64,000 nucleotides of DNA, taken from contig JAALGY010000011.1 of assembly GCA_032358165.1 (NCBI GenBank), positions 248,001 to 312,000 of the forward strand, written 5' to 3'. This DNA is from Diplosphaera chodatii (taxonomy: Eukaryota > Chlorophyta > Trebouxiophyceae > Prasiolales > Stichococcaceae). How positions within the stretch are numbered: position 1 is the stretch's first letter; each line of letters starts with the position of its first letter. Below are positions 1-11,163 of the stretch, one piece after another. Made by a program: the position numbers and the translations under genes. The notes beneath the pieces are model-generated. The model was not told the DNA's origin. It saw only the letters and a program-made list of their open reading frames with translations, and searched no databases.

Positions 1-1
1 C

Positions 2-256
2 TCGGGGCTGCGGCACTTGGAGATACTCGAAGTGCTGGAGGCGCGGTGGGATGCAATTGATTTGGAGGCGGTTGATGCCACGGCATTGTCAAGGCTGCCC
101 AAGCTGCGGCTCTTGAATTTGAAGGGGTCATTGCTTTGGAGCTCGCAGCTGACGACCAGGCATGTGTGGGGGTATGAGCTGCAGACGGTTCAGCACCTCA
201 TGAACTTGCAGCGCCTGTTTCCGAACATTGAGTGGGTCATAGGCCAGCCTTGGTGA
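2..256 (+). CDS. F-box/LRR paralogue, last exon (5' end outside window)
   Basis: This is the terminal exon of a leucine-rich-repeat protein, open from the window edge to a TGA at 254-256. It has LRR-type patterns (LRHLEILEVLE, LSRLPKLRLLNLKGSLLW) and a tail (LQRLFPNIEWVIG). The same tail closes the two downstream paralogues (LQRANPAIEWVLG and LQKAAPHIDWVLH). It is therefore the first member of a head-to-tail tandem array. The F-box and most repeats lie upstream of position 1. LRR tails of F-box proteins usually bind the ubiquitination target, but no target can be inferred here. I see nothing that shows whether the full gene is intact. Confidence 0.75.
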   Translation, partial: SGLRHLEILEVLEARWDAIDLEAVDATALSRLPKLRLLNLKGSLLWSSQLTTRHVWGYELQTVQHLMNLQRLFPNIEWVIGQPW

Positions 257-1125
257 TGCAGCGGTTGAACCTTGCATGAACCCTCGTGCCTGTGAGGAGC
301 ACGGCACGCAGCCCTTGAGCCCTTTCTACAGCCCACCCTCCTTGTCAACATGTGCACCTGACGAATTGGTAAGCCTGTATTGGTCCCGACTCTGGCATGT
401 GATCTGGTTTGGTCGGCACCCGGCTTGCAGGTGCTGATGTGGTTGGCACTGCAGCGCTGATGCTGAAATAGCTAAAGCAGTGCACAAAAGGCCATCCAGC
501 AACTGGTGCATGTGAGCAAGGACCTCGTTTAAGCAAAGTAGCGCCATGCATCTTCCGGGTCTGCGTCCAGAATCCTGCGCACTAGGAGCGGCACGGGCGT
601 GACCATGCGCTGACGTATGTCACGTCCAGCTTCAACAAACCGTCACGCGCTGACATCGACGAGTTGCCGCACAAGTGCACACCAAAGTCTCATGTAGCAC
701 ATGTGTGTTCTCCTCCGCGGCCAGCTTCGTCCAATGTGCAGTTAGAGACGTATGTTTGAGAGTGATCAGAGGGCGATCTGAGGATGCAGTTCGCAGAGCG
801 TGCCAATCATAATGCTGTCATGAGTCGATTGTCCTTGTTCTGTCACCCTGGTCGTTCTGACGTAGAGTGTGAGAATGTAAGTGCACATGTGGCCTCCATG
901 AAGTCACCTGCACAGGTGATCATGCATGCGACAAACGGTGCAGGTTCTGTCAGTCGCCATTCTGCACGACAGCGGCACTGTGTTACTCAATCACGGTGTG
1001 CTTAGGGCTAAAGGACGTTCAGGCGCAAGCTCAGCAGGTTCGATTTGAGCATCGTCGCCCCTCGGTCTTGATTTTCCAGCTGCGGTGCTGCAGCTGCTGC
1101 CGTCCGGGCACACGACCCTTCAAGC
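257..1125. other. Spacer between tandem F-box/LRR paralogues
   Basis: No exon can be supported here. The short open frames are Cys/His/Ser-rich and do not resemble neighbouring proteins. It should hold the 3' UTR of the first paralogue and the promoter of the second. No clear TATA box or TGTAA signal was found near the stop. Confidence 0.5.
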
Positions 1126-3620
1126 ATGGCACGCACACGAGCTCAAGCTCGCGGCAGCGGAGCATGCACGACAGCGGCCAGCACACCGATCAGTACGCTC
1201 AGCGACGAGATGCTAGGCACCATCTTCATGCTGCTGCCGCAGAAAGACAGGTGCCAATGCAGTCCTAGACGAAGGTGACATCTGCGGAGACGTTTTGCAG
1301 ACAACTGTGGAGGTCGGCAGCAGTGTAGGGACCTTCTTTTAATGCTGCAGGATGCAGGCAGTGCCGCTGGTGTGCCGCAGCTGGTGCCAAGTCAATGCCG
1401 AGGCTGTCCACTGGCCAGTTGTGAATGTGACATGTGACGGCAAAGGGCTCAGGTGCCCTCCGCGAGTCTGGCCACTCCAGCGATGTGGACGGCTGGCTGC
1501 GGCAGCGGAGCCAGGGCATGCGTGAGCTTAACCTGCAGGCAAGCGTGTGGCGCTGTACGATCTCATGTTAAACCACTGCATCCCTGACTTTCCGGCGATC
1601 GCCACGTCCGCACGAACATTGCCCATCTGCGAGCCAGCGCATCCTGTGCTATGCAGTTGCACGGCTTCAACACTCAGATGGTGCAGTCTGCACTGCTGTC
1701 AGTGGCGCCAGTAGCAACCCAGCTGCAGCGGCTGCAGCTTCGTACAACTGACTACTCTGCACGTTCAACCTTCGACATCCAGGCCCTGGTACGGCAAGTG
1801 CAAAGCCACAGACACCAGCTCTGCTTTCCTGCTGCTGGAATGGTGACCAAGCACACGGTACTCACAAGCTCTCACTTCGTCCCACTTTCAAGTGCAGGCA
1901 AGCATCTGCCGACTGAGCTCTCTCACCCGGCTGGAGCTCGCCTACATCGGCACACCAGTGGAGCCTTCGAACCTGGAGGACCTGTTTGCCAGCCTGCCTG
2001 GGCTCGAGCACGTCAAGCTGGCGTTCTGCCCAGACGAGTCCCAGTTCTGGTCAGACTACGATGATGGACCAGGGTGGGACCAAAATGCACCCAAGCGCAC
2101 ACGGCCTGACGACTTTCCTGAGCCTGCTGAGGTGTGCGCTCTCATGGCTCTGCAGCACACGTCGCAGTGCAGACACAGCACCCGCACTGCAGAGTGCAGC
2201 TGCTTCAGGGTACGCTCCACGACTGTAGCACTGGTGTGCATAGTGCACCGTCATCTGCTGCAGGTGCACCCGCCTAACGAGCCTGCAGCTGAGCATGTTT
2301 GAGCCGAACGATGGGCTGCCCCGCGCGTTCCTGGACCTGATGTTTGCGGCGGGCGGGCTGCCGGACGGCATCACCTCGCTGCAGCGCCTCCAGCACCTGG
2401 CCCTGATCGACTGCGTCACCGCGCCGCTGACCCGCAGCCTCAGCCTGATGACGCACCTCACCAGCCTGTTCATCGCACACGACACAACCGACTCCCTCGA
2501 CGACATCGACCGCAAGAAGTTTGTGGTACGTCACGCATCTGCACAACTGCCACGTGCTTGGCCACTTTAGCAGAGGGCAGTGCAGACATCCTCTTGGAGA
2601 GTGGCAGTCCTCTTGCAACCGGCTGCAGTTTTGAAATGCTATGTTGCGAGCAATGGGGACGGCGCCGACTGCCTGTCTTGTGGTTTGTGCAGGCGCTCCC
2701 GGACTCGCTGCGCACCCTGAATGTTACCCGGGCGCCTGTGAGGCTGCTGACCGGCCTGACGGCATTGGAGCACCTGAACCTGCACGGTGAACCGGTGTTC
2801 CGCGATGACGTAGCCGACGAGCACAGTGATGGCGATGGCGGCGAAGGCAACCCCGGCCTCTCCCCAGCCGACGCAGCGCGAGGGAATCTGGGCTGCCTGA
2901 GCATGCTACAGTGCCTCACGTCACTGCAACTGAGTCGCGCTTCAGACTTCGAGCTGCACGCGTTCGCCAGCTGCTCAGCCCTGCGGCATTTGCATCTGCA
3001 AGGTGCACCAACCATCTGCATACCATTCATGTGCGTACATGCCAGCAGTGTGTGCCCTTGCTGAACTTTCATGACTGCCACAGACTCCCTGATATCCCTG
3101 CGCACTGGCTCACGATCACAGCTTGACGCCCTGCCCATGCTCTCTTGCAGTGTGGTGCCCATCTCGCGTGCTGCCGTTGCCAGATCAGCCGTACCAGCAG
3201 CTCACGCGGCTGCAGCTGCAGGGCGGGCCGCTGCGGTCTACCTACAAGGCAACTGACGTCCTGGCTTTGATCCGTCAGCTGCCGCAACTGGAGGTCCTCG
3301 AGATGGTGCAGGAGAGCTCATTCGACATACTGGCACTGGAGGCGGCGTTGTTGTCGCAGCTTCCAAAGCTGCGGCGGGTGGACCTGCTGGGGACGCTGCT
3401 GTGGAAGCCTGATGCCTCCACGCCGGAAGACCTGCGGCGCGAGCCGTGGGCGTACCTGCCGTTCCGAGTGGCCGAGCATCTGATGTGCCTCCAGCGCGCA
3501 AACCCCGCCATCGAGTGGGTGCTGGGGCCAAAGAGGCGGGCACGCCGGCCTGAAGATGACGCACGCCGCATTTCACTGGGCCAGCAGCCAGACCCAGAGT
3601 TTGCCATCACATACTGGTGA
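1126..3620 (+). CDS. F-box/LRR protein A (tandem paralogue, frame breaks)
   Basis: Seven exons: 1126-1250, 1351-1538, 1657-1788, 1898-2131, 2264-2525, 2693-3002, 3151-3620. Exon 1 encodes an F-box start (TLSDEMLGTIFMLLPQKD) that continues in exon 2 (AVPLVCRSWCQVNAEAV). The rest is leucine-rich repeats, e.g. LTRLELAYIGTP and LPQLEVLEMVQ. F-box/LRR proteins are substrate adaptors of SCF ubiquitin ligases; that role is inferred. Intron 2 starts with GC (CTGCAG|GCAAGC). Two frame problems exist. In exon 2 the frame must shift by one base near 1443-1449 (GGG run) to continue into RQRSQGMRELNLQ, which matches the next paralogue. Exon 4 also ends in the wrong phase for exon 5, whereas the paralogue is in phase. 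It may be a decaying copy; assembly error is the alternative. The start at 1126 was chosen as the first in-frame ATG before the F-box. Confidence 0.65.
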
Positions 3621-5402
3621 CTTGCTGAATCCTTGTGCGACCACTATGTTGCTGGTTTGTTTCGTTTGAGTGTTCATCAAGTCCATTGACACACTGCTTG
3701 GAAGTTTGCATGTGAGGTGCTGCATCTGCCGGGTGACTTTTGCTTTTAATGTATACCCTGCGACAACCAGGCTGCAATCGCCCACTCCAATCACGTAGCC
3801 GCCACAATGCTCAATGCTGTTCCAAGCAATGGGTTACTAAAGCATGCTCGCTGCCACACATTCGCCCATGTCCCAACCCTTTAGCAAGACGTATCCAGTG
3901 CATAATGGCAGGCCTGGCTAAAAATGGCCCTGTGGTACAAGCCCTGTACACCCATGCCGATCTGCTGGCGGACATGCTGTTGTGTATGTCACGACTCAAC
4001 CGTGGCTGCCAGCACAACCCACGTTGCTGCTGTCCACACATACCCAGCTCAATTCTGACCCACTCCTGGGCATGTTGCTCTCAAGGTTGTGGCATGACCA
4101 CCTCAGGCCGGGCGTGGCACCCTCATTTGCACGCTGCGTGGGCGCGGCCCTCCCGCTGCAGGGTGGCCGGCATGTGCACATCCAGCCGGCGCTCCTCTAC
4201 TAGCAGCGCCTGAGCATGGGTGTGAGCAACTGGTCACTGAGAATAGTCAAGACTGACAGCAGCCAGAGGCAGCAAACACCGTACATGCACAGCCCAGGTG
4301 GCCAGCCGACAGCTCACCCATTTCGGATGCGATCGACCGCATTGGGGCTGTGGTGCCCGAGATCGCCCAGCACGTCCGGGTTGGACGCCAGCTCAAACAG
4401 CCAGCGGCCCAGTCTGACCAACGGCGGGCATGGTTCGAAAGTGGATCACCCATCTGCATGTTGTGAGCAAGTTTTGTCGTTGGCGCATGGACTGGCGACC
4501 GACTTGTTTTGGTGCTGAGGCAGCATCACTAATGGCACATGCATACGCATGCCCGATATGACAGGCATCGTTTGAGACCGCACCACTGCACAGGATGATC
4601 GAGTTCAGCAGCAGCACTGCTGGACCAGGAGGCCGCCGGCACGGGGGCGGCAGTTAGCAGCAGACTGTGCTCTGTGAAAACCCGTCCAGGCATCACGGGC
4701 TGCGTCTCCGCCTTGGCCTATATCTCTCTCTCTATATATAGGCCTCTATAATCCTACTCTCCAAGGCGCCGCCCGCACTGCAGCGCTGCTGCTGCACATT
4801 GCCGGCGCGACAGGGCAGCCCAGGGCACCGCCTGCATGGTGGAAAGGTGCTACTTGGCGACTGATGTTCTGCTGCTCATGGCTGCACGTGCATCTGCTTC
4901 ATCCTCTGACGCTTTCACCAGACCATGCGCCTGTGCATCTGACACCAACCTGTGGGGCACTGTCACAAGCTGGACAGCGTTCTCCTCAGCAACTTCACTC
5001 AGAGGTGTGTTTGTCGCACACTTGCGGCAGGTGCTCCTATCCATGTAGGCTGGTATGTTGAAGCTGATGATCTGACAAGATCAGATCGATATGGATGCCA
5101 GCAAAAGCGCTGTCGCCGCTGCTTGTGAGCAGTCTCTGCAAGAAAAGGACTTCTGAGTATATACGATGTGCACAGGAGGCAAATGCGGTCTGCCATGCAT
5201 TGCCATGCATGTCATTATAGCACGTGAGCAACTCATCAGCAGTGTTATAGTCTCAGTCTCTCACAGACGTCGGCAGCCGCCAGACGTTGTTCAAAGTACA
5301 TCGTGCTTTGACCGAGGGTGTTGTCAGGCCAACTAAAAGTGCACGACGGCAGATCGGCATCCTCCTCCGTCCCGCTTGGCCTGCAGCTGCTGTGCTGCAC
5401 AG
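3621..5402. other. Inter-paralogue region with no supported gene
   Basis: About 1.8 kb between two F-box/LRR copies. Small open segments occur on + at 3905-3994 (MAGLAKNGPVVQALY) and 4310-4464 (SDAIDRIGAVVPEIAQ), and on - at 4850-5044. None can be joined by consistent splice phases or matched to a family. A CT/TA simple repeat lies at 4719-4741. The promoter of the next paralogue should be near 5200-5400. Confidence 0.45.
4719..4741. repeat. CT/TA microsatellite
   Basis: A run of TATCTCTCTCTC followed by TATATATA, in the spacer between F-box/LRR copies. Confidence 0.8.
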
Positions 5403-7760
5403 ATGGCGTCAGCAAGCGCATCATTCAGCTCCCTTGGCGATGATCTGCTGCGCAAGTGTTGATACTGCTCTCACAGAAAGACAGGTATCGCTGCATACAT
5501 GCACAGTGGACCGGATGACAGTTCATGGCAAGGATGGCCGGTAAGGTCTCAGTCTGATGCACGGTGCATGATCCCCACCCGCTGGTTCAGGATGCGGACC
5601 CTGCCGCTGGTTTGCCATCGCTGGCACGAGATCACGGCTGACGCCAGCATGTGGCCAGCTGTGGATGTGGAGCCGCGAGGCGACAGCCGCGTTCACCAGT
5701 CTCCTCATGCCGAATGCATGGCTGTTTGGCTGCAGCGGCGCAGCCCGGGCATGCGTGAGCTCACCCTCCGGGTAACCGCTTGACGCTGTGCCTGAATTTG
5801 CTGATCCACAGCTGCATTGCTGGCGTGGAGCTGCAGTTCTGACCTAAGGTGCACCCGTGTGACGCCCCTAGCAGACGTAGGCTGCAGCGTCAAATGGTGC
5901 TGTGCAGTTGCGGGCCTTCAACACAGATATGGTGAGGCTTGCGCTGGACTTCACGGCGCACGGAGCCACGCAGCTGCAGCAGCTGCGGCTTGCAACATCG
6001 GCTGAGGCTGCTCACCACATCGATGTAGAGTCCCTGGTATGGTGATGTCCTGAGCCACCTTGGCTAGTGTTGCTTCTGTGCTGAGGTTGAACAGCAGCTT
6101 TGGCTGGTGGGTGATTGCACTGATAGCTGCTCATGCTTCATGCTCGTCGCTGCGCAGGCATGCATCAGTCAGCTCAGCTGCCTCACCCGGTTGGAGGTCA
6201 GCCAGATCAGGACGCCGCTGAAATTTCCAGCCCTGGACACCATGTTTGCCGGCCTGCCTGCGCTCGAGGCTGTCGCCCTGGCGTTCCGCACAGTCGACCC
6301 AGCTTACGCCACAGACAGCGACTCTGAAGAGAGCCAGCAATGGGAGCGCATCCAGCCAGAGAACGACTTCCCGCACAGCCTGTTGAGGTGACTGCTACAA
6401 CGTGGTATGAGCCATTCCTGCTGAACGCTGGCAGCCAGACTGGAAAAAGAGCATGCGAACACAGTTGCATATTGCCGGAACTACTCCTTTCTGGGTCTGA
6501 CCACTGCTTCCATCTGCAAATGTTGCAAGCAGTGGTGGTGACCGGTCGAGGCAAAAGGTTACATGGATGCAGGTGCACGCGCCTGACCAGCTTGGAGCTC
6601 AGCATGCACGAGGTGGACAGCAACGAAACGATGTTCACCGTGGGCGGCCTGCCGGATGGGATCACCACACTTCAGTGCCTGCAGCACCTGCGGCTGGGTA
6701 ACTGCGCAACAGAGCCATTGAACAGCGGCATCAGCCGGCTGACTCAGCTCACCAGCCTGTTGATCCTGGATGAAGAGCTAATGCATAAGCGTCTTTTCGA
6801 GTCAGTAGAAGTGACGGTGCGTTGAAAGTGGCACGAAGCCACTGCGTCTGATGCATCCGTGCCATGCAGCATATGTCCCGGCACCTCAGCCGCCAGTCCC
6901 GCTCCTACCTGCATGACCTCACCTGCACTCTTTGGGCAAAGAGATTCAGCTTGTCTTGGAATGCATGTGCAGGCACTGCCGAGCTCGCTACGGGTACTGC
7001 AGGCCTTCCATGCGCCTATAGACATGGTGGCACAGCTGACAGCACTGGAGCGCCTGGATCTAGAAGAAGGGATCATGCGCAGCGGAGCGGAGCACAGCCT
7101 GAATGCGCTACAGCAGCTCACGCTGCTCTCTTTTGGTTTCATTCAAGACTGGGACCTGCATGCGCTTGCCAGCTGCACCGGCCTCCGCGCCCTGGGCCTA
7201 GGCAGTGCGTCACCGCTCACGCTCAAGCTGCGAGTCTCACAAACTCATCTTCTTCCACACCCCTGTGATGTCCATGACTTCCACAGAATGCATTGGCACC
7301 TGTAGCTGTTGTAGCCAAAATCAGCATGGAAAACTCACGTCCTGCGTCTTCATGCTTTGCAGCTGTCATTTTACATGAGGCGCTGCCCCTGCCATTTCCG
7401 CATATCACCAGGCTGGAGCTGCGGGGTGGCGAAATCGGCATGCAGGAGCACCTGGTCATGATGTCATCCCTGAAGCAGTTGGAGGTTCTCAACGTGCTCG
7501 AGCAGACTACCAACTCATTTCGCTTGGAGCAGCTTGATGCCACGGTGCTGTCACAGTTTCCACGCCTGCGAAGGGTGAACCTCTCGGGAGCATTGCTAGG
7601 TGAGCACAATTGGGACCTGTACAGTGTTTCCCCGCCGAAGCTACGGGGAGAGCAGGATTCCCTGCCAATGCCGGTGATTGAGCAGCTGATGGCGCTGCAA
7701 AAGGCAGCTCCACACATTGATTGGGTGCTGCACGGTGACAATTTGCGGCTGTCATCATAA
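5403..7760 (+). CDS. F-box/LRR protein B (tandem paralogue, one frame break)
   Basis: Seven exons with the same architecture as the copy upstream: 5403-5484, 5591-5771, 5908-6036, 6158-6387, 6573-6816, 6973-7204, 7363-7760. Exon 1 encodes SSLGDDLLRK, then needs one extra G near 5454 to read on as VLILLSQKDR. Without it the F-box frame stops at TGA 5460-5462. Exon 2 continues the F-box (TLPLVCHRWHEITADAS). Later exons are LRRs (LPDGITTLQCLQHLRLG, FPRLRRVNLSGALLG) ending IDWVLHGDNLRLSS. All other junctions are in phase; with the missing base restored the product is about 498 residues. Likely an SCF adaptor if functional. It could be a recent pseudogene, or the break could be an assembly error in a GG run. 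Confidence 0.68.
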
Positions 7761-7845
7761 AGCACACCAGTCTGGTTCACGTTTACTTGGCTGGGTTCTG
7801 CCTTCCTAGCGCTCGTTATGGCAACATGTGTGCAGCCTGTTGTGC

Positions 7846-7850
7846 TGTAA
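7846..7850 (+). promoter_or_regulatory. TGTAA polyadenylation signal
   Basis: TGTAA, the usual chlorophyte poly(A) signal, lies 86 bases after the stop of F-box/LRR gene B. Confidence 0.5.
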
Positions 7851-8027
7851 AGCTGTCACCCTTGGCATGCTTGACGACCAGGAACGTTGCACGTCGGATT
7901 GCCCTTCCTGCATAAAAGCTGCCGTACAGTGTATGAAGATGCATTTGCGCATATGCTACGTACGACCTCCACCATCCAGGCGTCTGCATACACATGTGCC
8001 GACCTTGGGCATTTGCCACACGTTCGC

Positions 8028-10415
8028 CTACACATGCCACTCTTCGGCAGACTGCTGATGCCAGCTTTTTTGGTGCCACTCTGTGCTCGGCTCCAACACT
8101 GCGGGCGGCAGCTGCGGTGCATACTCGAACAGGTCTTCCGAAAACAGCTGCGTCCAGTCGCCTGGCAGCGGCGGCTCGAGCTGCAGCAAGGACACACTAG
8201 GTTCGCCCTCCAATGTGGCACTCCTGAGCCTATGCTGATCCCCTGCTACAGCCGGCATCATAACAGGGGGAAAGGATGCACAGGGCATCAGCACCTACCT
8301 GGAAGCACACGCGCGGCTGCTCCGACTGCTCCAGTATGTCAAGCGGTCGACGGCGCGCTTTGGGGCCATCTGCTGCGACTGGTGGCAGCCCCAGGTCGAT
8401 GTCATTGCCCTGTAGCAGAGCACCCAAGGTCAAAAATCCGAGAACCAGCCAGGTGCAGCACTAGTAACTGCTTGGCCAGCCTGCCAGTACTTTTGCAAGC
8501 AGCATGGCATTGTCGCCAGTGGCAGGAAGTGGGTGTGCTGCACAGCGCCGCCCTGCGCACCGGGCGCAGCCACCGGAACAGCAGGTCGCAGGCGGCGGCG
8601 TTGCCCGGCCGCTGCAGGGCCTCCCCGTCAAACACCGCAGCGCTGCCGAACACCGCCACCCTCCCACCGTCCTCCCCACGCCAGGCCGCCGCTGCAGGGT
8701 GGATTGAAATGTGGTGAGCACACGCACACTGCTGATGAGCATTGTCCCGTGAAGGTCCTGTTGCTAAGGTGGCGGTCTGTTGGAGCTAGCAGCAGTAAGC
8801 AGCGCAGGAGCGCCTGCAAACTGTGCAAATAGTGTGTGGATTGACATGGCAGCGAGTGACCATGTGCATCGACATTTTAGGCGCTTCACCTAGGGGACGC
8901 AGCGGCGGGTTGCACATGGAGCCGCTGAGCAGCAGCGGCTGCGCTGCACCAGAGACCGCCAGCGTGCAGCCGTCACAGAACAGCAGCTCCGCCGCGCCGT
9001 TGGCTGCTTCCTGCTGGCCCGCTGCTGCAGGCGCTGCTGCCGCTGCCCCGCTGCTGCGCCGTGGCGCTGACCCCTCCGCAGAGCTGCCCAGACCTTGCGC
9101 TGCTCGTTCCGATGCCGCTGCACCGTCAGCGGCGGCAGCCTTCTGCGCAGCCGCAGCTGTTACTGCCGTGCACAGTGGGCCCTCTGACACCAGCACATGC
9201 CTGGGATGAAGGGCGCCCTGCATCGTCAAGGGTAGGTAGGTAGGTAGGTAGGTGCTGTCCAACCAGTACGGGAAACACACATGCTTTGCTGTGTGGCTCT
9301 CTGCCCGAAGCGTGCAAGTTAGCCGGGATGTCGGTCTAGGTGACGAAAAGAGGCTGGCCCACCTGCTGTACGATGCTGAAGAGGGCGTCACGGTTGACGG
9401 CGATGCTGTAGCGTCCCAGCAGCTGGTTCAGATTGGCGCTGACGTCAGCCTCTGAGCTGTCTGCTGCGCACGCAAACACCACAAGCGATCCGCCCTGCAG
9501 CAGAAGCGTAGCAGTGTCACCCTTGCAGCCCTGCGAATGCTTGACTTCATCAAGCAGCAGGGTTTCGGGCAGCCGACCTGATCGACGAATGCGTGCAACG
9601 CTGCAATCTCCTTGGGCATGAATGCCCGGGTCGGGCAGCCAAAGATGGCCAGCGCCGCACCCTGTAGCGCTGCTGGCGTCACCGGGCCGTCCGCTAGGGA
9701 TGCCGCCCGCGGGTTGAGCTTCTCTGGCTGCCACCCTGCGCTGGCACTGCGCGCATGTGAGCCCCGCTGGGCAAGGTCGACATGCCGCATGACACCTTTT
9801 GCCAGCTGTTTCAACTGGATTGGTGCTTTCAGGTCTGTGAGAAGCGACAGACAGGAGTGCACTGCGCACGGCATCTGCAGAACCTAAACAGTAAAATTAC
9901 GTGCGTCCTTCAGCGGCCAGCACACCATGGGGCTGCATTTTGCTGCAGGTTGCAGCTTCGGTGTAGTTGCCTGTCACATGTCTGCCTGGACCCAACACAC
10001 CTGCATCGTGCAGACGGCGCGCGAGGCGGCGGAAGCCCTCCCGGTGCGAGTGCGTCTCGCCTTTGCAGCAGCTCAGCAGCGCCCGCGGGCGGCTGCTGCC
10101 GTCTGCTGGCTGCTGACTATCCCGGCTACTCCTGTTGTTCTGATCTTCAGCCCCCGGGCTGCTGTTGCTTTGGCGGCGATCCCTGTGGCGTCTGCTGCTG
10201 CTTGCTGGCTTTGGGGTGGAGCTGCCGCTGCGGTGGCCACGGGACCCAGATCTACTGTCACCCTTCTCACCTGCTGCCGGCCGGACAGCCTCCTTCTGTA
10301 CGGCATCTGACGTACTGGGCGTGACTCGCACATGGCGCTCGCCCGCCACCGCTGACGCTGCAAGTTGTGTCTCGCGCCCAGATGCCGTGCCAGGCCTGGA
10401 GACCGCATCGTCCAT
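8028..10415 (-). CDS. IFT52: Intraflagellar transport protein 52 homologue (IFT-B), C-terminally short
   Basis: Seven exons on -, 5' to 3': 10001-10415, 9578-9735, 9363-9494, 8890-9217, 8561-8691, 8299-8409, 8028-8180. All phases agree (475 aa). IFT52 is a core subunit of the IFT-B train that builds cilia. Recognisable stretches include LLSCCKGETHSHREGFRRLA, ALAIFGCPTRAFMPKEIAAL, NLNQLLGRYSIAVNRDALFS, LHPRHVLVSEG, GRVAVFGSAAVFDGE and GDWTQLFSEDLFEYAPQLPP. Two oddities stand out. About 100 residues rich in Ser/Arg precede the conserved start. The protein then stops soon after the LPPAVLE segment, so the roughly 100-residue C-terminus that contacts IFT46 in other species is absent, and I do not find it in the 270 bases before the next gene. 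The start is the first ATG of the open frame; further 5' exons are possible. Confidence 0.82.
9231..9253. repeat. (GGTA)n tetranucleotide repeat in IFT52 intron
   Basis: About five and a half GGTA units lie in the 145-base intron between 9217 and 9363, close to its acceptor on the minus strand. Confidence 0.9.
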
Positions 10416-11163
10416 CCACCTCGCCTGTTATGCCGTGCTGCTGTACTATTGTGTTGAAGGCTATTTGCTGCCCATGGCAGGTTGCCGCTGGGCAGGGACG
10501 GGCTTCCTCACTAGTTTGCACCAAGCATGCACGGTCATGCGCCCCTCACCTCATCAGCTGCAGCCCGGTGCTCCTGCGTTTGCACGCTGCTCATCGGTAC
10601 GTAATGAATAGGATTACGCAGCATTGCTCACGGATGGGCAAGCCGAAACGTAGAGCAGTAGATGTCATCACCGATCAGAGGGACAAACTACTTTGAAACA
10701 CGGTGTCCGCAGGCAACAATCTACGAGCCCACACAGTTGATGCTACCAACACGCCACTTCTGACTTCAGAAGCCGTCGTACCGACGGCTGCGGTGTCCTT
10801 TCGGCTATCGGTGGCAGGGCGCGCGCTTGATTTGCGCCAAAAACCCTGAGTGCCTGCCGTGCTGACGCACTAACCACAGCCTGGCACAGAAGTGCACGAA
10901 ATTTCACGCTGAGGGCAGCAAAGACTTGTAAGAGCACTTCCTCCTGCTGATTTGCCTGCGCTGTCGCTCCCTTTCTGTGCTGTTGGAATTGTACCAGCGT
11001 GAGCTTTGGTGCAGCCATTTTTGAGCTTGCACCTTGATCGCCTGAGCACCTGCGTGACCCAGGGACCATGAGACGCGTTGCTTGGAAGGCTGTAAGGGGG
11101 CTCTGAGCCACATAACGGGCGGTTTGAGATAGCTTAAGCCACAGCATATCCTCGCCTGGGAGG
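10416..11163. other. Divergent intergenic region, IFT52 / PI synthase
   Basis: About 750 bases between two divergently transcribed starts, so both promoters should be here. The open frames are short and show no family resemblance. No motif can be assigned. Confidence 0.5.

Noticed and set aside
1421..1452. A 31-base intron to explain the frame break in F-box/LRR copy A
   Set aside because: GT and AG bounds exist, but it is far shorter than every other intron here, and the paralogue reads straight through this point.
7766..8027. Missing C-terminal exons of IFT52 between its stop and the neighbouring gene
   Set aside because: All three minus-strand frames were read and none resembles the IFT52 C-terminus.
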